Source: a virus. Taken from it: a stretch of DNA of 29,712 nucleotides. Below the pieces are notes generated by a model. It worked only from the letters and a program-made list of their open reading frames with translations. It did no database searches and was not told where the DNA came from. Position 1 is the first letter of the stretch, and every line of letters begins with the position of its first letter. The DNA lies in the IMG/VR virus record IMGVR_UViG_3300048999_000087, positions 1 to 29,712 of that record. One strand, given 5' to 3'. Positions 1 through 6,433 of this stretch are shown here, piece after piece. Both the position numbers and the translations under genes were made by a program.

Positions 1-2
1 CG

Positions 3-761
3 GCCGGCAGCGCGGCGGCGCCACCGCCCCCGACCCGTGTCGCCGCCGCGCTGCCATCCCGGCGCTACGACACCCGCAGCCTGGCCGGCCGGCTGGGCCG
101 GCTCAAGGGCCAGCCCGACCCGCTGCGGGCCCGCCTGGTCGAGGAACATCGCGCCGCGCTGGTCGACTACACCCGCCGACTCTCGGCGGCGATCCAGACC
201 GCGCTGCAGCGCAAGGACGCGGCCAGCGCCGTTGACGGCGACTACTGGTCGGGCCAGCTCGCCGAGTTGCTGCTGTCGCTGGGCACGGTGACCGTCCAGA
301 TGCTCGGCGGCGCCACGGCCCAGCAGCTCGGCGGGTCGTATGACCCGGGCATCCTCGCGGCCTGGCTGCGGGAGGAGACCGCCAGCGCGGCGGCCAACAT
401 CGCTGCGGCCACCCGCGAGGAACTGCGGGCCGCGATCACCTCGGGCCCCGATGCGCTGCAGGCCGCCCGGGACTACTTCACCGGCCTGGAGGCCAACCGG
501 CTGGGCGAGATCGCGCAGTCCCGGGTGACCGCGATCGGCGGCAAGGCCCAGCGCGACGCGGCCCGCGTGGCCGGCGCCCGGCACAAGACCTGGCGGGTGA
601 CCAGCGAGCGCCCGCGGCCCAGTCATGAGGCGATGGACGGGCAGACCCGCCCGCTGGGCCAGCCATTTTCCAACGGGATGCACGGGCCCGGCGACTACTC
701 CGGCGGCGCCGATGAGGTCGCCGGCTGCACGTGTGTCCTGGAGTTCAGCACCGGGGAGTGA
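3..761 (+). CDS. Phage head morphogenesis protein (Mu F / SPP1 gp7-like C-terminal part), 5' end outside window
   Basis: The frame is open from the first bases of the window, so the true start lies upstream and only about 252 C-terminal residues are seen. The C-terminus reads like the Mu protein F / SPP1 gp7 minor head family: a conserved His in PSHEAMDG, then FSNGMHGPGD and a terminal CTCVLEF, the usual H...F.NG...PGD...C.C pattern. The preceding part is helical and Ala/Arg-rich. In this family the protein is a minor capsid component near the portal and is sometimes fused to the portal protein; whether that holds here cannot be seen. Its position directly before the prohead protease is the normal order. 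The stop (759-761) overlaps a possible GTG start of the next gene. Confidence 0.8.
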   Translation, partial: AGSAAAPPPPTRVAAALPSRRYDTRSLAGRLGRLKGQPDPLRARLVEEHRAALVDYTRRLSAAIQTALQRKDAASAVDGDYWSGQLAELLLSLGTVTVQMLGGATAQQLGGSYDPGILAAWLREETASAAANIAAATREELRAAITSGPDALQAARDYFTGLEANRLGEIAQSRVTAIGGKAQRDAARVAGARHKTWRVTSERPRPSHEAMDGQTRPLGQPFSNGMHGPGDYSGGADEVAGCTCVLEFSTGE

Positions 762-766
762 CCCGC

Positions 767-1729
767 GTGGACATCACCGTCAAGGACGCCGCCGCGGCGA
801 TCGAGCCCGGCAGCGACGACGCCGAGCACCCGACCGGCACGTTCGATGTCGTCCTGTCGACGCCGGCCCGCGACCGCGACGGCGAAGAGGTCAAGGCCGA
901 CGAATGGGTCCAGCCGCTGCCCGAGCGGATCCCGTTCGACGCCGATCACGGCATGTCCGTGGCCACCACGGTCGGCTCTGGCGAACCCTGGCTTGACGAC
1001 GCCGGCCGGCTGCGGGTGACCGGCACGTTTGCCGCCACGCAGCTGGCCCAGGACGTGCGCAGCCTGGTGCGCGACGGGCATATCACCGCGACCTCGGTTG
1101 CGTTCCTGCGTCGCTCGGAGGAGAAGTCGGCGGGGGTGACCCGCGAGCTGCTCAACGGAGCGTTTGTCGCGATCCCGGCTAACCCGCAAGCCCGCGTCCT
1201 GGCAGCCAAGGAAGGCCGGCGCAACCGGCGGTCCGACGCCGAGCTGATCCAGGCGATGCACGACCACTCGGTCACGCTGGGGGCGAGCTGCGGCAAGGGC
1301 CTACGGCGCCTGGCCGGCGATGAGTCGGCCGTCAGGCCGTCCGCATCATCTTCCGGCGGTGAGGGCGGCGCCGGCCGCTCCGTTGTCTCTGACCGCAAGG
1401 ACGCCGACCAGGCCGACGCCGACGACCCGGGCGCGCTGGCGCAAGCCACTGACGCCGCCCTCGATGAGGCGATCGACCTGCTCGCGGACGTCGACACCTC
1501 CGCACTTCCCGGGCCCGTCCAGCAAGCCCTCGGGCTGCTACAGGCCGCCGATGAGTCAATCGACGCGCTGCTGGACGCGCTGGGAGTACCTGATCCGGAT
1601 GAGGACACGGGCCAGGACGCCGCCGCTGCCGACGACCAGGCCGCCGTTTCGACGGCCGCCGCCGCGTCTGCCGCTGCCGACCTCGACCTGCGCCGTCGTC
1701 GCTACCGGGCACTGACCGCACTCGCCTGA
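767..1729 (+). CDS. Prohead protease, HK97 family, with long acidic C-terminal extension
   Basis: Serine protease that matures the procapsid by cutting the delta domain from the major capsid protein. From a GTG at 767, about 9 nt after GGGGAG, the protein has 320 residues. The protease domain covers roughly residues 20-165. The likely catalytic His61 is in FDADHGM and Ser110 in ITATSVAF, followed by the family signature AIPANPQARVL. A GTG at 758 overlapping the previous stop is an alternative start adding three residues. Residues about 170-310 are Ala/Asp/Glu-rich and low in complexity. No separate scaffold gene lies between protease and capsid, so this extension may act as scaffold; that is inference. 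Confidence in the protease is high. Confidence 0.88.
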   Translation: MDITVKDAAAAIEPGSDDAEHPTGTFDVVLSTPARDRDGEEVKADEWVQPLPERIPFDADHGMSVATTVGSGEPWLDDAGRLRVTGTFAATQLAQDVRSLVRDGHITATSVAFLRRSEEKSAGVTRELLNGAFVAIPANPQARVLAAKEGRRNRRSDAELIQAMHDHSVTLGASCGKGLRRLAGDESAVRPSASSSGGEGGAGRSVVSDRKDADQADADDPGALAQATDAALDEAIDLLADVDTSALPGPVQQALGLLQAADESIDALLDALGVPDPDEDTGQDAAAADDQAAVSTAAAASAAADLDLRRRRYRALTALA

Positions 1730-1744
1730 CAGGAGAGGGCAGCC

Positions 1745-2986
1745 ATGCCAACTCTGACCGAGGCGCGCGAACAGGTTCGCAGCCTGGCGTCCAAGATGCT
1801 GGTCGTTGTCGAGGACCCGAACCTGACCGACGCCGAGAAGCAAGCCCAGCTCGACGCCTACGAGCCCGACCTTGCCGCCGCGCAGGAGCAGGCCAAGAGT
1901 AAAGAGCAGATCGAGACCAAGCGGCGCGAGCTGCTCGGCTGGACCGAGCAGGCGCCCGACGCGGCCGGCGAGGAGACCGAGCAGCGCGCGGCGAAGTCGC
2001 TGGGGCGGCAGTTCGTCGAGTCCGGCGGCTATCAGCAGCTGATGCGCCGCGGCCTCAAGGGCGGCCAGTGGTCCTCCGGCGACGTCGAGTTGACGACCAA
2101 GGCGACGCTGACCGAGGGCACCTCGGGCACGCCCGGTGGCGGCTACTGGCCGTCGCATCTGCAGCCGACCATCCTGCCCGGTGTCACCGACATCCGGTTT
2201 CGGCAGCCGGTCGTGGAGGATCTGCTGCCCGCCGGCGCCACGTCCAGCCCGCTGATCCGGTACCTGGTCGAGACCGCGGTGACCAACGCCGCCGCGACCG
2301 TCGCCGAGGGCGGCCTCAAGCCCGAGTCGGCAATCAGCTTTGACCGGGTTGACGAGACGCTGCGCAAGATCGCGACCTTCCTGCCGATCACGGACGAGAT
2401 GCTTGAGGACTGGGAGCAGACGCAGTCCTATGTCGACGGCCGGTTGACGCTGTTCATTCGACTGGCGTCCGAGACGCAGCTGCTCAACGGTGACGGCACC
2501 GGCAACAACCTGGTCGGGCTGCTCAACCGGCCCGGCCTGGCGACCTCGATCGCCAAGGGCACCGCGCCGTCCGCAGCCGGTGACAACGACATGGACGCGA
2601 TCTATCGGCAGATCACCGCGATTCGCCAGACCGCGTTTCTGGAACCGGATGCGATCGTGATCGACCCGACCAGCTGGCAGAACATCCTCATCAGCAAGAA
2701 CAGCCAGGGGTTCTACTACGCCGCGGGCCCGTTCGCCGGTGAGCAGCCCGCGATGCTGTGGGGCAAGCGCGTGGTCGTCACCCCGGTGATGGCGGCTAAC
2801 ACGGCACTGGTGGGTGCGTTTAGCCAGGCTGCGCAGATGTTCACCAAGGGTGGGTTGACCGTCGAGGCGAGCAATTCGCACGCGGATTTCTTCCAGCGCA
2901 ACCAGACCGCGATCCGGGCGGAACGCCGGCTCGGGCTCGCGGTCTACCGGCCCGGGGCATTCGGGACCGTGACCGCCCTGTCGTAA
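1745..2986 (+). CDS. Major capsid protein, HK97 fold
   Basis: Forms the icosahedral shell. ATG at 1745 follows a strong AGGAGAGG ribosome site. The 413 residues split into an N-terminal charged helical region of about 110 residues (Glu/Gln/Lys-rich, like the cleaved delta domain) and a shell domain. The shell part has typical HK97 capsid features: a TSGTPGGGYWP segment, the repeated basic/acidic strand around LPITDEMLEDW, LLNGDGTGNNLVGLLN, and a C-terminal segment with RAERRLGLAVYRPGAF. The order protease-capsid is standard for the family. A strong stem-loop follows the stop, fitting a highly expressed gene whose transcript end is stabilised or attenuated. Confidence 0.93.
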   Translation: MPTLTEAREQVRSLASKMLVVVEDPNLTDAEKQAQLDAYEPDLAAAQEQAKSKEQIETKRRELLGWTEQAPDAAGEETEQRAAKSLGRQFVESGGYQQLMRRGLKGGQWSSGDVELTTKATLTEGTSGTPGGGYWPSHLQPTILPGVTDIRFRQPVVEDLLPAGATSSPLIRYLVETAVTNAAATVAEGGLKPESAISFDRVDETLRKIATFLPITDEMLEDWEQTQSYVDGRLTLFIRLASETQLLNGDGTGNNLVGLLNRPGLATSIAKGTAPSAAGDNDMDAIYRQITAIRQTAFLEPDAIVIDPTSWQNILISKNSQGFYYAAGPFAGEQPAMLWGKRVVVTPVMAANTALVGAFSQAAQMFTKGGLTVEASNSHADFFQRNQTAIRAERRLGLAVYRPGAFGTVTALS

Positions 2987-2991
2987 GCCCG

Positions 2992-3026
2992 CCGGCCCGG
3001 CCGCTGTCCCCCGGCGGCCGGGCCGG
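2992..3026 (+). terminator. GC-rich stem-loop after the major capsid gene
   Basis: Perfect 13-bp arms (2992-3004 and 3014-3026) with a 9-nt loop, six bases after the capsid stop. No T-tract follows, so it may be an attenuator or a 3'-end stabiliser instead of a full terminator. The next gene's ribosome site (GGGAGG) starts a few bases downstream. Confidence 0.6.
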
Positions 3027-3046
3027 TTCGCCCGGGAGGCAACCCA

Positions 3047-3364
3047 ATGGCGACCCGCAAAACCCGCAGCGACCCGGACACCTACGAGCAGACGCCGGGC
3101 GCCTCCGAGTCGACCGGCGCCGTGCCGGGCCCACCCGCGGCGACCGAGCACACCGCGCCTTGGCATCACGCCGACGCCGACGTGCGCGTGGCCACGCCGA
3201 CCGGGCCCACCACGATGACGGTGTCGTGGCTGTCTGCGGCGGAAACCAAGCGCATCACCGCCGAGCACCAGGGCCCGCCGGCACCGGCGTCCTCGACCGC
3301 CAGCACCAAGAGCAAGGGAAGCAGTGACAGCACCGGCGACGCCGGCCGCGCTGGCGACTCCTGA
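3047..3364 (+). CDS. Small hydrophilic head-region protein, unknown function
   Basis: The ATG lies about 8 nt after CGGGAGGC. The protein has 105 residues and no membrane segment. It begins and ends in disordered Ser/Thr/Pro/Gly-rich sequence, with one ordered-looking stretch in the middle (ADVRVATPTGPTTMTVSWLSAAETKRI) that resembles one or two beta strands and a helix. Its place between capsid and connector genes is where many actinophages encode small head-associated proteins such as head-decoration or DNA-packaging accessories. I do not recognise a family. The last 41 bases overlap the next gene in another frame. Confidence 0.65.
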   Translation: MATRKTRSDPDTYEQTPGASESTGAVPGPPAATEHTAPWHHADADVRVATPTGPTTMTVSWLSAAETKRITAEHQGPPAPASSTASTKSKGSSDSTGDAGRAGDS

Positions 3365-3914
3365 TGACCTGACGGCCTACCTGGGTGCGCCACCGACCAA
3401 CGCCGCGCAAGCCGCCTGGATGCTCGACACGGCCGCGGCGATCGTGCGCGGCTACTGCGGCTGGTCCATCACGCAGGAGGCCGCCACGTGGACGCTGGAC
3501 GCCGATGGCGGGCCGATGCTGCTGGTGCCGACGCTGTATCTGGACACCTCGACGGTGACCGTCACCGACAACACCCCGGCCACCGGGCCGGTGACGGTCG
3601 ACCCGGCCGACTACAGCGCCAGCGACATTGGTGTGTTGACCCGCCGCGGCTACCCCTACGCCTGGCCGGCCGCGGCGCGGGCGGTCACCGTGTCGGCCAC
3701 GCACGGCTATGCCACGCCGCCCCGCGAGATCACCGCGGTGTGCTGTGCCATGGCCAGCCGGCTGATCGCCACCGCCGGGCTCGGGCCGGTGAGTTCGTAT
3801 CGGGTCGGCGGTGTCGGCGCCTACTACCGCGGCAGCGAGGGCGACACCATCACCGTGCCGACACTGGAGGCCGCCGTCCTGGATCAGTACCGCATCACCG
3901 GCGGGCCGACATGA
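3324..3914 (+). CDS. Head-tail connector / adaptor protein (gp6-like)
   Basis: The GTG start at 3324 is preceded by AAGGGAAG and lies inside the previous gene. The 196-residue protein starts with the helical layout of phage connector (adaptor) proteins: LATPDDLTAYLG, then AAWMLDTAAAIVRGYCGWSI. A beta-rich middle follows, then a second helical segment with ITAVCCAMASRLIATAGLGPVSSYRVGGVGAYY. Helix-beta-helix proteins of this length immediately after the capsid gene are adaptor proteins that bind below the portal ring and prepare the head for tail joining. Function comes from layout and residue pattern; no single catalytic motif exists for this family. The stop overlaps the next start as ATGA. 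Confidence 0.7.
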   Translation: MTAPATPAALATPDDLTAYLGAPPTNAAQAAWMLDTAAAIVRGYCGWSITQEAATWTLDADGGPMLLVPTLYLDTSTVTVTDNTPATGPVTVDPADYSASDIGVLTRRGYPYAWPAAARAVTVSATHGYATPPREITAVCCAMASRLIATAGLGPVSSYRVGGVGAYYRGSEGDTITVPTLEAAVLDQYRITGGPT

Positions 3915-4237
3915 GGCCCGGCCGGGAGACCGTGACGCTGATCCGCCGGGTGGTCGCCTCGACCGACCCGTACGGCAACGACACCACGACCGAGACCAGC
4001 GCGACCGTCGACGGCTGCAGCGTCCAGCCGGCCGACTCGACCGAAGTCCTCGCCTCGGCGGATCGGATCACCACCCGGATGCGGCTGTATGCCCCGGCGG
4101 GCACCGACCTGACTGCGGTCGATGCGGTCGAGCACAACGGCACCCGCTATGAGGTCGACGGCGAGCCGATGGTGTGGGCCTCACTGACCGGCACCGGGCA
4201 TCACGTCGAGGCGTACCTGCGGAAGTGGACCGGCTGA
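3911..4237 (+). CDS. Head closure (stopper) protein
   Basis: Start ATG at 3911 overlaps the previous stop in an ATGA. The 108-residue protein is mostly beta: an N-terminal VTLIRRVVASTDPYGNDTTT hairpin, TRMRLYAPAGTDLTAVDAVEHNGTRYEVDGEP, and a short C-terminal strand with HHVEAYLRKW. This matches the small beta-barrel head closure proteins that sit under the adaptor ring and plug the DNA channel. Position as the second small gene after the capsid supports it. Assignment is from size, fold pattern and order, so moderate confidence. Confidence 0.68.
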   Translation: MRPGRETVTLIRRVVASTDPYGNDTTTETSATVDGCSVQPADSTEVLASADRITTRMRLYAPAGTDLTAVDAVEHNGTRYEVDGEPMVWASLTGTGHHVEAYLRKWTG

Positions 4238-4569
4238 TGAGTGCACCGCGGTTCGAGTTGGACGAGCAGGGCCTGGCCGACTACCTCAAGCACGATCCGG
4301 CGCTGCGGTCCCAGCTGGAGCGCATGGCCGCGGCCGGCGAGGCGCACGCGAAGTCGATCGCACCGGTGGGCGACCCGCGCACCGACCCGCATTCCGGCGC
4401 GTATCGGGATTCGATCGTCGGCGCGGTGCGGGTGGGCCGCTCGCGGATGGCCGCCCGGATCGCCGCCTATGACCCCAAGGCGTCCTGGATCGAGTTCGGC
4501 GCAGCCAACACCCGCAAGCAGCGCGTGCTCGGGCAGGCCCTTGAGCGGGCGGCGCACGAGATCGCCTGA
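4237..4569 (+). CDS. Neck / tail completion protein (HK97 gp10-like)
   Basis: ATG at 4237 shares its A with the previous stop. The 110-residue protein starts with helices (EQGLADYLKHDPALRSQLERMAAAGEAHAKSIAPVGDP). It then carries the diagnostic YRDSIVGAVRVG...ARIAAYDPKASWIEFGAANTRKQRVLGQALERAAHEIA segment, in which the W-IEFGA motif is typical of HK97 gp10-type neck proteins. These proteins take part in head-tail joining or tail completion. It ends in an overlap with the next start at 4569, so the four connector genes are translationally coupled. Confidence 0.72.
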   Translation: MSAPRFELDEQGLADYLKHDPALRSQLERMAAAGEAHAKSIAPVGDPRTDPHSGAYRDSIVGAVRVGRSRMAARIAAYDPKASWIEFGAANTRKQRVLGQALERAAHEIA

Positions 4570-4949
4570 TGTGGCCCGACGTCGAGGCACTGCTGGTGTC
4601 CGCGCTGGCCGGCGTCGGCGGTGCCCGCCGGGTCGGCACGAACACGCCGGCCGACCTCGCCTCCTGGCTGCCGATGATCCAGGTCGGACGGGTCGGCGGG
4701 GCCGACGACCGGCTGTCGGACTACCCGCACGTGGACGTCGACTGCTTCGCGGCCAGCCGGTACGCCGCCGGCACGCTGGCCGGCACGGTGCGATCCGCCG
4801 TGCTCGCGTTGCGGCACACCGACGTCGGCGGCGTGCTGGTCGACGACGTCGAGACGCTCACCGGCCCGATGTGGGTCGACTACGCCGACCCGACCATCTG
4901 GCGCTACCTGCTCACGTTCGAGATCACCCTGCGACCCGCCGCGTCCTGA
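4569..4949 (+). CDS. Tail terminator protein (gpU / gp17-like)
   Basis: The ATG at 4569 overlaps the preceding stop. The 126-residue protein has the alpha/beta pattern of tail terminators: an N-terminal helix DVEALLVSALAGVG, then strands MIQVGRVGG and HVDVDCFAAS, a helix AAGTLAGTVRSAVLAL and C-terminal strands WRYLLTFEITLRP. Such proteins cap the tail tube and join it to the head. Its place immediately before the major tail protein is the standard position. No catalytic motif is expected. Confidence 0.72.
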   Translation: MWPDVEALLVSALAGVGGARRVGTNTPADLASWLPMIQVGRVGGADDRLSDYPHVDVDCFAASRYAAGTLAGTVRSAVLALRHTDVGGVLVDDVETLTGPMWVDYADPTIWRYLLTFEITLRPAAS

Positions 4950-4975
4950 CCCCTCCGTTTCGTTAGGAGTCACCG

Positions 4976-5644
4976 ATGACGGCACCCGCGCCGGCTACGT
5001 GGGACAGCCTGTTTGAGGGCCGCACCGAGTTGGTGCGCAAGGTCCTGTTCGGCAGCGTCCTGGTCCGCGACTACGACCCGGCCGTCAACCTGGCCACGTT
5101 CTCGCCGTTCGACGACACCTCCGGCGACCTGCGGGGCGACCTGCTCACCGGGACGCCGGCCTGGTCGGATGTCGGATACCTCGATGAGTCCGGTGTGGAG
5201 TGGACGCCCGCGTTTACCACGGCCGACACGACCGGTTGGCAGACCCGCCAGGCGGTGCGCACCGACATCACCGAGGACAGCGAGACGGCCAAGATCGTGT
5301 GCCTGGAGTCAACCCCGGTCGTGGAGGCGCTGTACTACAACCGCGCGATCAGCGAGCTGCCCGCCCTCGGCGCGCACCCCTACAAGGTCACCAAGCCCAA
5401 GACGCCGGAACTGAACTACCGCTCGATGCTGTTTCTCGGCGTCGACGGCTCGGGAGCCAGCCGGCAGTACGTGGCGAAGCTCTACCCGCGGTGCCTGGTC
5501 ACCAAGCCCGACAAGCAGTCCTGGGCACCCAAGACTGAGCTGCAGTACCCGATGACCATCACCCCATTTCCGGATTCGGTCTCGGGCTTCTCGGTGGCGC
5601 ACTGGCACGAGGGCGCCGGCTGGCGGGCCTACGCCGCCCCGTAA
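4976..5644 (+). CDS. Major tail tube protein
   Basis: The ATG follows TTAGGAG at a good distance. The 222-residue protein is beta-rich with few helices, as tail tube subunits are. It has a segment describing a value change along the tail (SDVGYLDESGVEWTPAFTTADTTGWQTRQAVRTDIT) similar to actinophage major tail proteins, which often begin with a statement of the reference level. A second half carries ASRQYVAKLYPRCLVTKPD...LQYPMTITPFPD. The gene lies between the tail terminator and the tail chaperones, where the tube protein belongs, and a strong stem-loop follows the stop. Confidence 0.82.
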   Translation: MTAPAPATWDSLFEGRTELVRKVLFGSVLVRDYDPAVNLATFSPFDDTSGDLRGDLLTGTPAWSDVGYLDESGVEWTPAFTTADTTGWQTRQAVRTDITEDSETAKIVCLESTPVVEALYYNRAISELPALGAHPYKVTKPKTPELNYRSMLFLGVDGSGASRQYVAKLYPRCLVTKPDKQSWAPKTELQYPMTITPFPDSVSGFSVAHWHEGAGWRAYAAP

Positions 5645-5654
5645 CCCCTGATCC

Positions 5655-5697
5655 GGGCGGGCCGCGCGTCTTCTGGCGGGTCGACGCGCGCCCGTCC
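5655..5697 (+). terminator. Stem-loop after the major tail protein gene
   Basis: Arms 5655-5670 and 5683-5697 pair over 15 positions, with one G-U pair and one bulged C, around a 12-nt loop. The hairpin starts 10 bases after the tail protein stop and has no T-tract. Like the hairpin after the capsid gene, it follows one of the two most abundant virion proteins and may stabilise or attenuate the transcript. Confidence 0.5.
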
Positions 5698-5735
5698 GGC
5701 CTGACCCGCCGTGACCCGCCATCTTGGGAGAGACC

Positions 5736-6107
5736 GTGTCGGAGATCGACCTTGACGCGATCCTGGCCCAGCGCGCCGAGGCCACCGGCGGCAGCCCGGA
5801 CGAGATCACGTTCACGTTTGCCGGGCAGCGCTGGACGGTGCCGCATCCGATGCTCGCCGACGACGACTGGAAAGACGGCCTCGCCGACCTCGACGGCTCG
5901 GACGTCGACATGGCGCGCTACTACCTCGGCGATGAGCAGTACGCCCGGTTCCGGGAGGCCGGCGGCCGGGCGGGCTATGTGCTGCTGCTGATCCGCCAGG
6001 TCGCCGAGGACATGCGCGCCGAGATGCCCGGCTCGGACGGCCAGCCACGCCCTACACGGCGTGCGACGTCCTCGGCGCCGCGCCGGAAGCCGTCGAAGCG
6101 GACCTAG
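5736..6107 (+). CDS. Tail assembly chaperone, upstream part (lambda gpG-like)
   Basis: I chose the GTG at 5736, five bases after GGGAG; a TTG at 5724 is in frame but has no ribosome site. The 123-residue protein has an N-terminal SEIDLDAILAQRAE segment, a strand TFTFAGQRWTVPHPM and a helical domain DWKDGLADLDG...DMARYYLGDEQYARFREAGGRAGYVLLLIRQVAEDM. This is the pattern of actinophage tail assembly chaperones, which coat the tape measure before tail tube polymerisation. It sits between the major tail protein and the tape measure gene. The basic tail after residue 100 is probably seen only in the non-shifted product. Confidence 0.78.
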   Translation: MSEIDLDAILAQRAEATGGSPDEITFTFAGQRWTVPHPMLADDDWKDGLADLDGSDVDMARYYLGDEQYARFREAGGRAGYVLLLIRQVAEDMRAEMPGSDGQPRPTRRATSSAPRRKPSKRT

Positions 6108-6433
6108 CGCGGTACTACCCGCGCGAGGACGACCAGCTGGCCGCCTACTGGCAGGGCCGCATGACGCTGCGGCGACTGCGGGTGCTGATCCAGCATCTGC
6201 CGCCCGAGTCGGCCACGGCCCGCGCCGCCCGCGGCCACGGCTGGACCTCGACCGAGCTGCTGCTGGCCGACCTGGTCGACCTCCTGCAGTACCTGCGGGC
6301 GGAATGGCTCACCGCGCACGGCGCGAGCCCACCCAAGCCCGAGCCGATCCCGCGGCCGGGCCGCGATCCGGCCCAGGGCCGCCGAACCATGCGCGAGGTG
6401 CACGACGTGATCATGCGCAGCCAGGGGCGGTAG
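6053..6433 (+). CDS. Tail assembly chaperone, downstream part made by -1 frameshift (lambda gpGT-like)
   Basis: The frame one base back from the upstream chaperone is open from 5936 to the stop at 6431-6433. It encodes a clearly conserved sequence: YTACDVLGAAPEAVEADLAR, YYPREDDQ and RMTLRRLRVLIQHLPPES. The RRL..L...LPPES element is typical of the T half of actinophage chaperones. No start codon with a ribosome site precedes the conserved part, so production as a fusion through a -1 slip is likely. The start given is approximate. The best slip point I see is CCCT at 6050-6053, where a CCU-reading proline tRNA could re-pair perfectly with CCC; no classical heptamer is visible. The product ends directly before the tape measure GTG. 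Confidence 0.72.
   Translation, partial: YTACDVLGAAPEAVEADLARYYPREDDQLAAYWQGRMTLRRLRVLIQHLPPESATARAARGHGWTSTELLLADLVDLLQYLRAEWLTAHGASPPKPEPIPRPGRDPAQGRRTMREVHDVIMRSQGR

Noticed and set aside
1556-3268. 570-residue minus-strand open frame across the capsid gene
   Set aside because: Antisense to the protease and capsid genes with unambiguous motifs; biased composition, no ribosome site or domain.
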